Shown: positions 28,601 through 40,193 of the stretch, in pieces
Layout of the letters: each line of letters opens with the position of its first letter
Numbering within the stretch: position 1 is the first letter of the stretch
Assembly: GCA_963788125.1 (NCBI GenBank)
Contig: CAWBFN010000001.1
Location: forward strand, 372,001-436,000
Direction of reading: 5' to 3'
DNA from: Bog-473 sp963788125
Lineage (GTDB): Bacteria > Actinomycetota > Acidimicrobiia > Acidimicrobiales > RAAP-2
Length of the DNA: 64,000 nt
Made by a program: the position numbers and the translations under genes
Notes under the pieces: generated by a model
Told to the model about the DNA's origin: nothing
Databases searched by the model: none
The model's input: only the letters and a program-made list of their open reading frames with translations

Positions 28601-29965
28601 GTGGTTCAGGGCCTTCGCCGCGGCCAGGGTGTAGCCGGGGAGCTGGGCGGGCTGCGTGTACTTGTCGGCGACGGTCGAGCCGTTGAAGGCGGGGGGATTG
28701 GCCGCGGCCACCATGGCCACCGAAAGGGCGGCGAGGCCCAGGGCGAGCGGGCGGGACCGCTGGGCGACCGCGGAGACGCCGGCGCCGAGAAGCATGGCGA
28801 TGCCCAGCGCGAGCAGCGGGGTGGCCCGGTCGGTCGAGCGCAACGCCAGGCCCGCCGAGGTCTCCGTCATGAACGCCTTCAGGGCGTGACCGAGCCAAGT
28901 GGGATCTGCGTACGGGTAGACGCCGACCGCAAGCACCAGTCCCATCGCCGCGACGAGGACGAAGAAGGCCCGGTACCGCCAGCGGGTGAAGACCGCGGCG
29001 ATGAAGGCGAGAGCGGGCACGGCGAAGCCGAACGCCAGGGGGACGAGCTCCTGGGTCAACTGGACCGACGACGACACCCAGGGGCCGAGGCGATCGGTCC
29101 CGTAGAAGTACCAGTACCCCAGCCCCCGGAGCACCTCAATCGGTGTGGAGGTCTGGCTGACCGTCTGGACCGTCTCGGTGGTCTGGAGGATGGCGACGCC
29201 GAAGCCGCCCTCCACGGCCAGCCCGGCGATCCACCAGAAGGAGACCACCAGGGACATCCCGATCAGCTTCAGTGCCGCGGCGCCGGCCTGGCGCCACGTC
29301 GACTCGCGCAGGCCGACCACCGAGTAGACGAGCCAGAGCCCCGGCCCGAGGCCGACGTACAGCAGCGAGGTCGCGTTGATACTGCTCACCAGGGCCACGA
29401 CGACGGCGAACCGGGCGCTGTCCCGCCAACCCCCCCTACGGACGGCCAGCGCGGCGAGCGCCACCAGCCACGGGAGCCCGGCCCAGGGGAGCAGCAGGAC
29501 CGAGATCCGTCCCACGTACTGCAGGAAGTACGGGGAGAACATGTAGGCGAACGCGGCCACAGGCGGCCCCAGACCCCGCAGTGCAAGGGTCCGGCAGAGG
29601 AACAGGACGCCCGCCCCGGCGGCGAACAGGATGGTGCCGACCCACAGCCGCTGGGCCACCCACACCGGGACCCCGATGGTATGGAAGAACCAGAAGAAGG
29701 GGCCCATCGGGAACAGGTAGCCGATCTGCTGGTGGGTGACCGTCCCCAGTCCGACGGTCGGGTCCCACATGGACGCCGACGCCGGGATGAACCGGTTGAT
29801 GTCGAGGTAGAGGTAGGTCTTGGTGTCCGAGCTCACGACCCCGGGTTGGGCCATCAGCTGGGGCACGTAGGCGACCACGGCCAGCAGTAGATGGACAGCC
29901 CACGTTTCCCATCGCCCACCTCCGAAACGCCCGGCGCCCTGTGCCGTACCCCGTTCGGTGGTCAC
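25529..29965 (-). CDS. AftD-like alpha-(1->3)-arabinofuranosyltransferase (DUF3367)
   Basis: 1478 residues from GTG 29965. The N-terminal GT-C domain has about ten to twelve helices, the acidic loop SSDTKTYLYLDINRF near residue 40 and a MWDPTVGLGTVTHQQIGYLFPMGPF segment (split here: MWDPTVGLG, then HQQIGYLFPMG) that is highly characteristic of AftD and DUF3367 proteins. A very long periplasmic part (about 450-1330) contains two discoidin-like carbohydrate-binding modules, near QAVDGNLDTAWEVG and ALDGNPATVWSPG, and the chain ends with three to four further helices. In mycobacteria AftD branches arabinan of arabinogalactan/LAM using decaprenyl-phospho-arabinose. Here the acceptor is unknown. 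It is divergent from coaE with 79 bases between starts. Confidence 0.85.
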   Translation of the reverse strand: MTTERGTAQGAGRFGGGRWETWAVHLLLAVVAYVPQLMAQPGVVSSDTKTYLYLDINRFIPASASMWDPTVGLGTVTHQQIGYLFPMGPFFWFFHTIGVPVWVAQRLWVGTILFAAGAGVLFLCRTLALRGLGPPVAAFAYMFSPYFLQYVGRISVLLLPWAGLPWLVALAALAVRRGGWRDSARFAVVVALVSSINATSLLYVGLGPGLWLVYSVVGLRESTWRQAGAAALKLIGMSLVVSFWWIAGLAVEGGFGVAILQTTETVQTVSQTSTPIEVLRGLGYWYFYGTDRLGPWVSSSVQLTQELVPLAFGFAVPALAFIAAVFTRWRYRAFFVLVAAMGLVLAVGVYPYADPTWLGHALKAFMTETSAGLALRSTDRATPLLALGIAMLLGAGVSAVAQRSRPLALGLAALSVAMVAAANPPAFNGSTVADKYTQPAQLPGYTLAAAKALNHEGAGTRVLGIPGSDFANYDYGDTTDPVYPAILNRGYVSREQVPQGSTATEDLLYALDNPMQVGASNPDALAPIARLMSVGDVLVQSDLNYEHYDQPPPSQLWAQLQPTPSGLGTPACYGTPRPDHGPLPQVDEAALANPNPVEPCPLEVMAVANPRPIVRAEPTTSPVVLDGDGEGLVAAAGAGLLADNPTVLSAGTLDQHRAQLTAALGHGATVVVTDTNRRRAFRWDTIVDEAGQTLTATQPQQTDPSNSPVVLFKGAPITSYTLASYLGVRSVTASGYGDTVTYLPEDRPSQAVDGNLDTAWEVGAFGQPLGQWWQTQFLRPTTTTAVNLVQPLTGGNNRWITKATLTFDGTHPLTVRLGPGSRTAQGQTITFPSRTFSTLRIRIDATNLKGTDLNAGPSSVGFAEVRVANTTATELIDLPSDVLGATGTATAADRLVILLTRQRVSPYPPRQDPEVSLDRSFVLPNARTFTLTGTARINALIPDDQIDRLVGRQQASGIVAYSEGRLPGDLKAGASAALDGNPATVWSPGFGAASQLGSWIHVDLPKPITFNHLNLQIVDDGRHSVPTQLTVATENGSTKVPIPPLKAGTKPGSTVTVPVSFPALHGSQLQFTVSGVHLRTTLSYTSRQRIALPVGIAELGIPGVVDPPPPAVIPSSCQSDLLTIDGQPVWLRVSGSSSAVLAGDGLRVSLCGPDAAGLHLGAGTHVLQAANGHTTGWNLDELALDSAGGGATEPDVSPTALVAPSAPSGGPTARATSQSATTIHVQVSHVTAAAGPFYLVLGESINRGWTATVDGGPSLGAPELIDGFANGWIVNPRLVAGQIRNGTLTVTLRWAPQRLIWVALIVSGAGLVAVLVLAVLPERTWRRRRGRHELDLAGEATLASPLEYPPARPRPLVAAITALLLGGVLAAVTRPYIGLAVGVATGAVLLVPRTRGLLTAAAVGLMVAAGTVVVVDQATAPAQAGGTWPPTFSTAALLAWGAVACLVADAVAELVTREAPPQEPDDPAASTTQFGPSA

Positions 29966-30044
29966 CCCCGCAGGGTTCACGCAGCTCCTCGTTCGTCGTC
30001 CGGCAGCGGCGCATTGTAGGCACCCACGGGTAACATTCGCCGTC

Positions 30045-30881
30045 ATGCTGGCTGTCGGACTTACCGGGGGCATCGGCTCGGGTAAGTCGGCGGTGGCCGA
30101 CCGGCTCGTGGCGCGCGGCGCCATCCTGATCGACGCCGACCAGGTGGCCCGTGACGTCGTGACGCCCGAGGGGCCCGCCTACCAACCGCTGGTCGACCGC
30201 TTCGGCCCGGGGATCGTCGCCAGCGACGGCACCATCGATCGGCCCGCCCTCGCCGCGGTGGCCTTCGCCGACGATGCGGCCCGGGCCGACCTCAACGGCA
30301 TCACGCACCCGGTCATCGGCCGCGTCATGGCCGACGCCCTGACCGCGCAGGCCGGGACCGACCACATCGTGATCATGGCCATCCCGCTCCTCACGGCCGC
30401 GCACCGCGAGACGGCCCATCTGGACAAGGTCGTGGTCGTCGACTGCCCGATCGACATCGCTCTCGACCGGCTGGTAGTCCAGCGTGGCATGGAGCGCGCC
30501 GACGCCGAGGCGCGCATCCGGGCCCAGATCAGCCGGGAAGAGCGGGCCAAGGACGCCGACTACGTGCTGGACAACTCGGGTGACCGGTCGGCGCTCGATG
30601 CGCAGGTGACCCGCCTCTGGGACTGGCTCACGATCGCGCCTGAAGGTCGCAGGTTCCGCTTTCGCCTTCGCCTTCGCCGCCGCCAGCTTCCTCGCCCGGG
30701 CGATGTAGCCCGCACTCTTGGGCTGGGCGGGGGCGATCCACCTCCATCGACCGGGCCCGCCTTCCAGCCTCCAGCCGCCGTAGGTCTTGAGATCGTGATG
30801 CTCGGGGCACAGGCGAGCAAGATTGTCGAGGCTGGTCGGGCCACCGTCGGCGAAGTCGACCCGGCAGTGGTCGACTTGTAG
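30045..30881 (+). CDS. coaE: Dephospho-CoA kinase with abnormal C-terminal read-through
   Basis: The first 200 or so residues are a complete CoaE: P-loop GLTGGIGSGKSAVA, DADQVARDVV, an ITHPVIGRVM segment, VVDCPIDIALDRLV and an RI..QISREERAKDADYVLDNSG lid/C-terminal region. It phosphorylates dephospho-CoA to finish coenzyme A. A normal protein would end near 30645. Instead the frame stays open for 78 more codons of Arg/Pro-rich sequence lying antisense to the HNH gene. The HNH gene also lacks a stop at the same place, so an indel or small deletion near 30640-30660 is likely. TAACAT lies 8 bases before the ATG. In M. tuberculosis coaE directly follows rpsA. Confidence 0.88.
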   Translation: MLAVGLTGGIGSGKSAVADRLVARGAILIDADQVARDVVTPEGPAYQPLVDRFGPGIVASDGTIDRPALAAVAFADDAARADLNGITHPVIGRVMADALTAQAGTDHIVIMAIPLLTAAHRETAHLDKVVVVDCPIDIALDRLVVQRGMERADAEARIRAQISREERAKDADYVLDNSGDRSALDAQVTRLWDWLTIAPEGRRFRFRLRLRRRQLPRPGDVARTLGLGGGDPPPSTGPAFQPPAAVGLEIVMLGAQASKIVEAGRATVGEVDPAVVDL

Positions 30882-31934
30882 TCCGTGGCGTTTCCCGCAC
30901 CCTTGGACGGCACAGGTGCGGTCCCGCACCATCAAGGCGGCGGCCATCCGCTGGGGCAGCGTCCGCGTGGTGCCGGTCACCGTGCGGATGTCGATACCGT
31001 CACGGACCAAGAACTGCAGGCCCCCCTCGCCCACCAGCTCGCCGGCCGCCTCGACCGAGACCGGGCCGATCCCCTCTATCTCGCAGAGCTCGCCCCCCTG
31101 GACCGAGCCGCGGCGCAGCGCCTCGGCGTCCACGATCACCACCATGTGGGGCCGGGCCCCGCCCCCACCCCCGCCTGAGCCGCCCCCGCCGGCCAGCAGC
31201 TCGAGGAAGGCGTCGAGCCGGTGGGCGTCGAGGGGTTCTCGTTGCCCGGCCGCCTTCCAGCGCCGCCGGGCCTCGGCTTCGAGGCGGGGGGCGATCCGGG
31301 CCCAGGCCACCTCGTCGCAGACGAACGCCCCCCCGATGCCCCCCTCGGGGCGCTGGTGCCAACGGAGGTGGCGGCACTGGTGCACCCGGGCCCGCCGGGC
31401 GTGCTCGCTCTGTCGACTCCGGGCGGCGGCCCGTAGCCGGGCGGCGGCGTCGCTCAGCTCGTGGTGGGACGCCCCCTGCCCGCTCAGATCCAACAAGGTG
31501 CCCGATGCCCCCTCGGCGACCGCCGCCGTCTCGCTCACCAATTTGAGCTGGGGCGCCGAGAGGTCGGCCGCATGGAGCGCCCCGGTGAGGGCCGGATCGG
31601 CGGCGGCCCGCCCGGCGGCGGCCAGGCGGGACTTGGCCACCGCCGCCGAGGAGCCCGAGACCGCCCCGAGCCAGTCGGCCGCCGAGCCGTGGCCGGCCTT
31701 GGCGTACGAGCCCGTCTCCACGACGACCGGGGAGAACAAGGCGATGCCCGAGGCCGCCGCCCGCTCGGCCCGGGCGAACAGGTCGACCAGGCGCCGGGCC
31801 TGGTCACCCGAGGCCGACGCGGGCGCGGCGCGGTGCACCAGGCGCTGCAGGGTGCGCACGGTCTGCTCGAGCTCGTGTTCGAAGTCCGGGGCCGGCGCCG
31901 CCGGCGGGGGCGTTGCGCTGAGAGATGAGACCAC
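30628..31934 (-). CDS. DUF222/13E12-type protein with C-terminal HNH nuclease domain
   Basis: The N-terminal 300 residues are a DUF222 helical domain rich in Ala/Arg; the C-terminal HNH module reads CAVQGCGKRHGLQVDHC, then PTSLDNLARLCPEHHDLKT, giving the metal-binding Cys pairs and the catalytic His. A Gly-rich linker (GGGGSGGGGGG) separates them. This family is dispersed and often multi-copy in Actinobacteria and is linked to mobile DNA; its true substrate is not known. After a Lys/Ala-rich tail the literal frame runs on across coaE to 29436 without a stop. A one-base shift near 30650 would end it at 30628, the limit given here. It sits between coaE and uvrB. Confidence 0.75.
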
Positions 31935-32128
31935 ATGGGAAACCTACAGAGGGGGTGTGACAGCACGGGGAGGAGAGCGGAGAGGGAATACGGGGACCGA
32001 TGCGCGACAAGGTACCCGGAACCGGGCCCGCCCGACCGCCCCCCGACCGACCGCCGCCCCCCGGGCCCGCCCGACCGACCGCCGCCCCCCGAGCCGACCC
32101 CCCGGACCAGTCCGTCGCACCCTCCCGG

Positions 32129-32140
32129 TATCCTCACTCA
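32129..32140 (+). promoter_or_regulatory. Probable leaderless -10 box (TATCCT) for uvrB
   Basis: TATCCT (32129-32134) ends 6 bases before the uvrB ATG at 32141 and no Shine-Dalgarno is visible. I see no SOS-box-like palindrome (CGAAC-N4-GTTCG type) in the 200 bases upstream. Confidence 0.45.
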
Positions 32141-34199
32141 ATGACCCAATTCAAGGTGGTCTCCCCCTTCCAGCCCTCGGGCGACCAGCCCGGGGCCATC
32201 GCCCAGCTCGTCGAGGGCGTCGAGCGCGGAGACCGCTACCAGACCCTGCAGGGCATCACCGGATCGGGCAAGACGGCCACGATCGCCTGGATGATCGAGC
32301 AGGTCCAGCGACCCACCCTCATCATCGAACCGAACAAGTCGCTGGCCGCCCAGCTCTCCTCCGAGCTGCGGGACCTGTTCCCCAAGAACCGGGTCGAGTT
32401 CTTCGTCTCCTACTACGACTACTACCAACCCGAGGCTTACCTGCCGACCACCGACACCTATATAGAGAAGGACTCGTCCATCAACGACGAGATCGACCGG
32501 CTGCGGCACGCCACCACGTCGTCGCTCCTTATGCGGCGGGACGTCATCGTCGTCGCCTCGGTGTCGTGCATCTACGGCCTTGGTTCCCCCGCCGAGTACC
32601 GGGACCGCATCCTCGCGCTGACGGTGGGCGCGCAGCACGACCAGCGGGACATCCTGCGCCGGCTGGTCGACCTGCAGTACGCCCGCAACGACGTCAACCT
32701 GGTCCGGGGGACCTTCCGGGCCCGGGGGGACACCGTCGAGGTCCACCCGGCCTACGAGGAGCAGGCGCTGCGGGTGGAGATGTTCGGCGACACCATCGAG
32801 CGCATCGTGCCCTTCGACGTGCTGACGGGCGAGATGGGGGACGAGCTGGAGGACATCGCCGTCTACGCCGCCACCCACTACGTCACCGGGGACGAGATCA
32901 TCCAACGAGCGGTGGGCACGATCGAGGTGGAGCTCCGGGAACGCCTGCAGGAATTCGAGAAGGAGGGCAAGCTGCTCGAGGCGCAACGCCTCAGGGTCCG
33001 CACGGAGCACGACCTCGAGATGCTGGCCGAGACCGGCGTCTGCTCGGGCGTGGAGAACTACAGCCGGCACCTCGACGGCCGCGCGCCCGGGGAGACGCCG
33101 TACACCCTGCTCGACTTCTTCCCCAAGGACTACCTGGTCGTGATCGACGAGAGCCACGTCGCCGTGCCCCAGCTGCACGGCCAGCACGCCGGTGACCGGT
33201 CGCGCAAGGACATGCTGATCGAGCACGGCTTCCGCCTGCCCTCTGCGAGGGACAACCGCCCTCTGCGCTTCGACGAGTTCATCGAGCGGGTGCCCCAGGC
33301 CGTGTTCGTCTCTGCCACCCCCGGGGCAGTTCGAGAAGGAGCACTCGACCCAGATGGTCGAGCAGGTGATCCGGCCCACCGGCCTGGTCGATCCCGAGGT
33401 GACCATCCGGCCGACCAAGGGGCAGGTGGACGACCTCCTGGCCCGCATAGAGGCCACGGTCGGCGCCGGCGGGCGGGTGCTGGTCACCACCTTGACCAAG
33501 AAGATGGCGGAGGACCTGACCGACTACCTGGCCGACGCCGGGGTGCGGGTGCAGTACCTGCACTCCGACATCGACACCATCACCCGGATTGAGATCCTGC
33601 GAGAGCTGCGCCTCGGCTCCATCGACGTGCTGGTCGGCATCAACCTGCTCCGTGAGGGGCTCGACCTGCCCGAGGTGTCCCTGGTGGCCATCCTCGATGC
33701 GGACAAGGAGGGGTTCTTGCGCTCCGCCTCCTCGCTCATCCAGACGATGGGCCGCGCCGCCCGCAACGTCGACGGGACGGTGGTGCTCTACGCCGACACC
33801 ATCACCGACTCCATGCGCGAGGCGGTGGCGGTGACCCAGCGGCGCCGCGAGATCCAGACGGCGTACAACCTCGAGCACGGCATCGACCCGCAGACCATCC
33901 GCAAGACGGTGACCGACATCCTCGAACGGCTGCGCGGCGGGAGCGGCGGCGTGGGCGGGACCGCCGGCCGATCGACCAGCGCCGGCCGCAGCCGGGCCGA
34001 GGTGCGGCGGAACGCCGCCGTACGGGGGGCACGGCGTTCCATGCTGGTCGAGGGCGACGCCTCCACACCGGCCGAGGCGGTGGAGCTGATGACGCAGCTC
34101 GAGGCGGAGATGAAGGCGGCCGCGGCCGAGCTGCGCTTCGAGGAGGCCGCCCTGCTGCGCGACGAGATCGCCGAGCTGCGCGCCGCGGTCCCCGGTTAG
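32141..34199 (+). CDS. uvrB: UvrABC excision nuclease subunit B, one frameshift
   Basis: Frame one covers the helicase Walker A ITGSGKT, the beta-hairpin region around FVSYYDYYQPEAYLP, DEIDRLRH, and SYYD/ESHV (helicase DEAD-like DESHV). At 33323-33326 an extra G in the run CCCCCGGGG breaks the frame; removing it joins SATPG to QFEKEHSTQMVEQVIRPTGLVDP exactly as in the family. The second part holds helicase motifs V and VI (LLREGLDLPEVSLVAILD, MGRAARN) and a C-terminal UVR domain (ELMTQLEAEMKAAA...LRFEEAALLRDEI). Corrected length is about 686 residues. UvrB verifies damage delivered by UvrA and recruits UvrC. uvrA follows 25 bases downstream. Confidence 0.93.
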
Positions 34200-34224
34200 C
34201 CTGCACCCTCCCGGTTCCTCACGA

Positions 34225-37081
<2,857 letters not shown>

Positions 37082-37089
<8 letters not shown>

Positions 37090-38182
37090 TGGCCAGCATC
37101 CGCTCGAGGGCCACGCGGGCCCACTCGGCGACGTCGGCGTCCACCTGAATCTGGTTCCGCACCTCACCGGCGACCAACCCTTCGAGGATCCAGGCCAGAT
37201 GCGGCGGGTCGATGCGGGACATGGTCGAGCACGGGCAGACGAGCGGGTCGAGGCAGACGATCGTCTTGTCCGGTGTCTCGTCGTCGAGCCGCTTGACCAG
37301 GTGGATCTCGGTGGCCACGCCGATCACCGACCCGCTCGGGGCGGCGGCGACGCCCTGAATGAGGTGGTCCGTCGACCCCACGAGGTCCGCCACTTCGACG
37401 ACGTCGTGGGAACACTCGGGGTGGACCATGACGATCCCGTCGGGGTGCTCGGCCCGGAAGGCCGTCACGTGCTCGGGGCGGAACCGTTGATGCACCGAGC
37501 AGTGGCCCTTCCACAAGAGCAGCGTCGACTCCTTCACCTCGACGTCGCTCAGCCCGCCCAGGGCCAGGCGCGGGTTCCACACCCGCATGTCGTCCGCCCC
37601 GTAGCCCAGCTGGTAGCCGGTGTTGCGGCCCAGGTGCTGATCGGGGAAGAAGAGGACCTTCTCGCCCCGCCCGGCCTCCAGAGCCCAGGTCAGGACGGCC
37701 CGGGCGTTCGACGAGGTGCACACCGCACCCTCATGGCGCCCGACGAACGCCTTCAGGGCGGCCGAAGAGTTCATGTACGTGATGGGCACGATCCGGTTGA
37801 CGTCGGTGACCCGGGCCAGCTCCTCCCAGGCCTCCTCCACCTGGTCTATGTCGGCCATGTCGGCCATGGAGCAGCCGGCGTTGAGATCGGGCAGGAGCAC
37901 CCGCTGGTGGTCCCCCGTCAGGACGTCGGCCGACTCGGCCATGAAGTGGACGCCGCAGAAGACGATGAACTCGGCCTCGGTGACCGCGGCCGCCGTCCGG
38001 GAGAGCCCGAAGGAGTCGCCCCGGGCGTCGGCCCAGCGCATGACGTCGTCGCGCTGGTAGTGGTGGCCCAGGACGAAGAGACGGGGACCCAGCTCCGCTT
38101 TGGCCGAGCCGATCATCTGCGCCAGCTCTTCGCCCGACGCGCCGGTATAGCGCTCGGGGAGCGGGGATTGGAGCCTGAGCAT
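37082..38182 (-). CDS. nadA: Quinolinate synthase A
   Basis: 366 residues from ATG 38182, chosen because AAAGGGGG lies 6 to 7 bases upstream; an in-frame ATG about 20 codons earlier lacks such a site. NadA condenses iminoaspartate with dihydroxyacetone phosphate to quinolinate, using a 4Fe-4S cluster. The cluster ligands are visible as C76 (FCGVHF), the Cys of HPECSHD and one of the late CLDPLVCPCS cysteines. Substrate residues include LGHHYQ and TYMNSSA. It is convergent with uvrA (8-base overlap). nadB and nadC are not nearby, so it stands alone inside the DNA-repair run. Confidence 0.93.
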
Positions 38183-38333
38183 CTGTATGCCCCCTTTGAG
38201 GGAGAGCACCGATTGGCCGGCGGGGACAGCCTGGTCGCCCATCCGCGGGTGTGTCGGCCTCGGTGCGAGGTTGTGTGCCGGAAACCAGGCCGGCCCGCTC
38301 AGTGTACCTGCCGGGTGCGCGAAAGTGGATCCG

Positions 38334-40193
38334 ATGCAGTATCGCCCCCCCACAGGGTCCATCCCCGACGCCCCGGGCTCGTACCAGTTCTACGACGCCG
38401 AGGGCCGTGTCCTGTACGTGGGGAAGGCCAAGTCCCTGCGCCACCGGCTGCCCAACTACTGGGCGGACCCCGCCAAGTTGCCACCCCGCACGGCCCAGAT
38501 GGTGGCCCAGGCCGACCACGTGGAGTGGGTGGTGGTGGACAGCGAGGTCGACGCCCTGATCCTCGAGCACTCGCTCATTCAGGCCCACATGCCCCGGTAC
38601 AACGTCAGGCTGAAGGACGACAAGAGCTACCCGTGGCTGGCCGTGACCCTGGACGACGAGTGGCCCCGGCCGGCCGTGGTGCGGGGCCGCAAGCGCAAGG
38701 GCGTCCGCTACTTCGGTCCCTACGGCCACGCCGCGGCCATACGGTCGACCCTCGACCTGCTGGTGCGCAGCTTCCCCGTCCGCACGTGCAGCGACACCAA
38801 GTTCACCCGGCACCAGCGGCTGGGCCGGCCCTGCCTGCTCTTCGACATCGAGCGCTGTTCGGGGCCGTGCATCGACGCCGTCGACCACCCCACCTACGAC
38901 GGCTACGTCGAGGACCTGATGGGGTTCCTCTCCGGTGACACCGAGCCCGTGCTGGCCCGGCTGGAGATCGAGATGCTGGCGGCGGCCGAGGACCTGGAGT
39001 TCGAGCGGGCGGCCCGCCTGCGCGACCGCATCGCGGTGGCGCAGAAGGCGGCCGAGTCCCAGCAGATGGTCTCCGAGCGGACCGAGGACTTCGACGTCAT
39101 CGGCATCGCCGACGACCCGCTCGAGGCCTCGGTGCAGATCTTCCATGTCCGCCGGGGTCGGGTGGTCGGCCACCGCGGCTTCGTGGCCGAGAAGGTGGAG
39201 GATCTCAGCCCGCCCGAGTTCGTGCGCCTGGTCGTGGCCCAGATCTACGGTGCGGAGGCGGCCGACGTGCCCCGCCGGATCCTCGTCCCGGAGCTGCCCG
39301 CCGACCTCGACCTCCTCCAGAGCTGGCTGCGCACCGTGCGCGACGGCCCGGTCGACGTGGTCGTGCCGAAGCGGGGGCCCAAGCGCGCCCTGCAGGAGAC
39401 GGTGGCCCGATCGGCCGCCGAGGACCTGGCCCGTCACCGCCTGCGCCGGGCGGCTGATCACAACGCCCGCTCCAAGGCGCTGACCGAGCTCCAGCTGGCG
39501 CTCGGGCTGCGCGAGGCCCCGCTGCGTATCGAGTGCTTCGACATGAGCCATCTGCAGGGGACCGACTACGTGGGCTCCATGGTGGTGCTCGAGGACGGGC
39601 TGGCCAAGCGGTCCGACTACCGGCGCTTCAAGGTCAAGACGGTGAAGGGCAACGACGACTACGCCGCCATGGAGGAGGTCCTCACCAGGCGGCTCACCGC
39701 GCTCAGGGAGCCGGCCGAGCGCTCCCGCCGCTTCGCCTACCGGCCCAACCTTCTGCTGGTCGACGGGGGCAAGGGCCAGCTCGGTGTGGCCGAGCGGGTG
39801 GTGCGCGAGCTCGGGCTCACCGACGAGCTGGAGCTGGCGTCGCTGGCCAAGCAGTTCGAGGAGGTCTACCGCCCCGGCTCGCCCGAACCCGTCCGCCTGC
39901 GGCGAGGGTCCGACGCCCTCTACCTCCTCCAGCGCGTCCGTGACGAGGCCCACCGGTTCGCCATCACCTTTCACCGCGAGAAGCGGGGGCAGCGCATGAC
40001 CAGGAGCGTCCTGGACGGGATACCGGGGCTGGGACCGGCCCGCAAGGCGCGGCTGGTCAAGGAGCTCGGGGGGGTCAACGCCGTCCGCTCCGCCACGCTG
40101 GAGGAGCTCCTGGCGCTGCCGTGGCTGCCCGACCGGGTGGCCGTGGCCGTCCACGACGGCGTGCGCGCCGTGGGTCAGACTAGGGCCCAGTGA
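38334..40193 (+). CDS. uvrC: UvrABC excision nuclease subunit C
   Basis: 619 residues from ATG 38334. The N-terminal GIY-YIG nuclease domain (about 8-95) has GSYQFYDAEGRVLYVGKAKSLRHR. A UVR domain (about 200-235) binds UvrB. The RNase-H-like second nuclease domain has CFDMSHLQGTDYVGS with its catalytic Asp and a DGGKGQL motif. The C-terminus is a tandem helix-hairpin-helix (IPGLGPARKARLV). It makes the 3' and 5' incisions around the lesion. The gene overlaps rapZ by 4 bases (GTGA), as in other Actinobacteria. Confidence 0.95.
   Translation: MQYRPPTGSIPDAPGSYQFYDAEGRVLYVGKAKSLRHRLPNYWADPAKLPPRTAQMVAQADHVEWVVVDSEVDALILEHSLIQAHMPRYNVRLKDDKSYPWLAVTLDDEWPRPAVVRGRKRKGVRYFGPYGHAAAIRSTLDLLVRSFPVRTCSDTKFTRHQRLGRPCLLFDIERCSGPCIDAVDHPTYDGYVEDLMGFLSGDTEPVLARLEIEMLAAAEDLEFERAARLRDRIAVAQKAAESQQMVSERTEDFDVIGIADDPLEASVQIFHVRRGRVVGHRGFVAEKVEDLSPPEFVRLVVAQIYGAEAADVPRRILVPELPADLDLLQSWLRTVRDGPVDVVVPKRGPKRALQETVARSAAEDLARHRLRRAADHNARSKALTELQLALGLREAPLRIECFDMSHLQGTDYVGSMVVLEDGLAKRSDYRRFKVKTVKGNDDYAAMEEVLTRRLTALREPAERSRRFAYRPNLLLVDGGKGQLGVAERVVRELGLTDELELASLAKQFEEVYRPGSPEPVRLRRGSDALYLLQRVRDEAHRFAITFHREKRGQRMTRSVLDGIPGLGPARKARLVKELGGVNAVRSATLEELLALPWLPDRVAVAVHDGVRAVGQTRAQ

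Noticed and set aside
27533..29890. 785-codon plus-strand frame antisense to the AftD-like gene
   Set aside because: Low-complexity Gly/Arg/Val composition and no motif; the minus-strand protein is a clear family member.
31930..32140. SOS box upstream of uvrB
   Set aside because: No CGAAC-N4-GTTCG-like palindrome found by eye.
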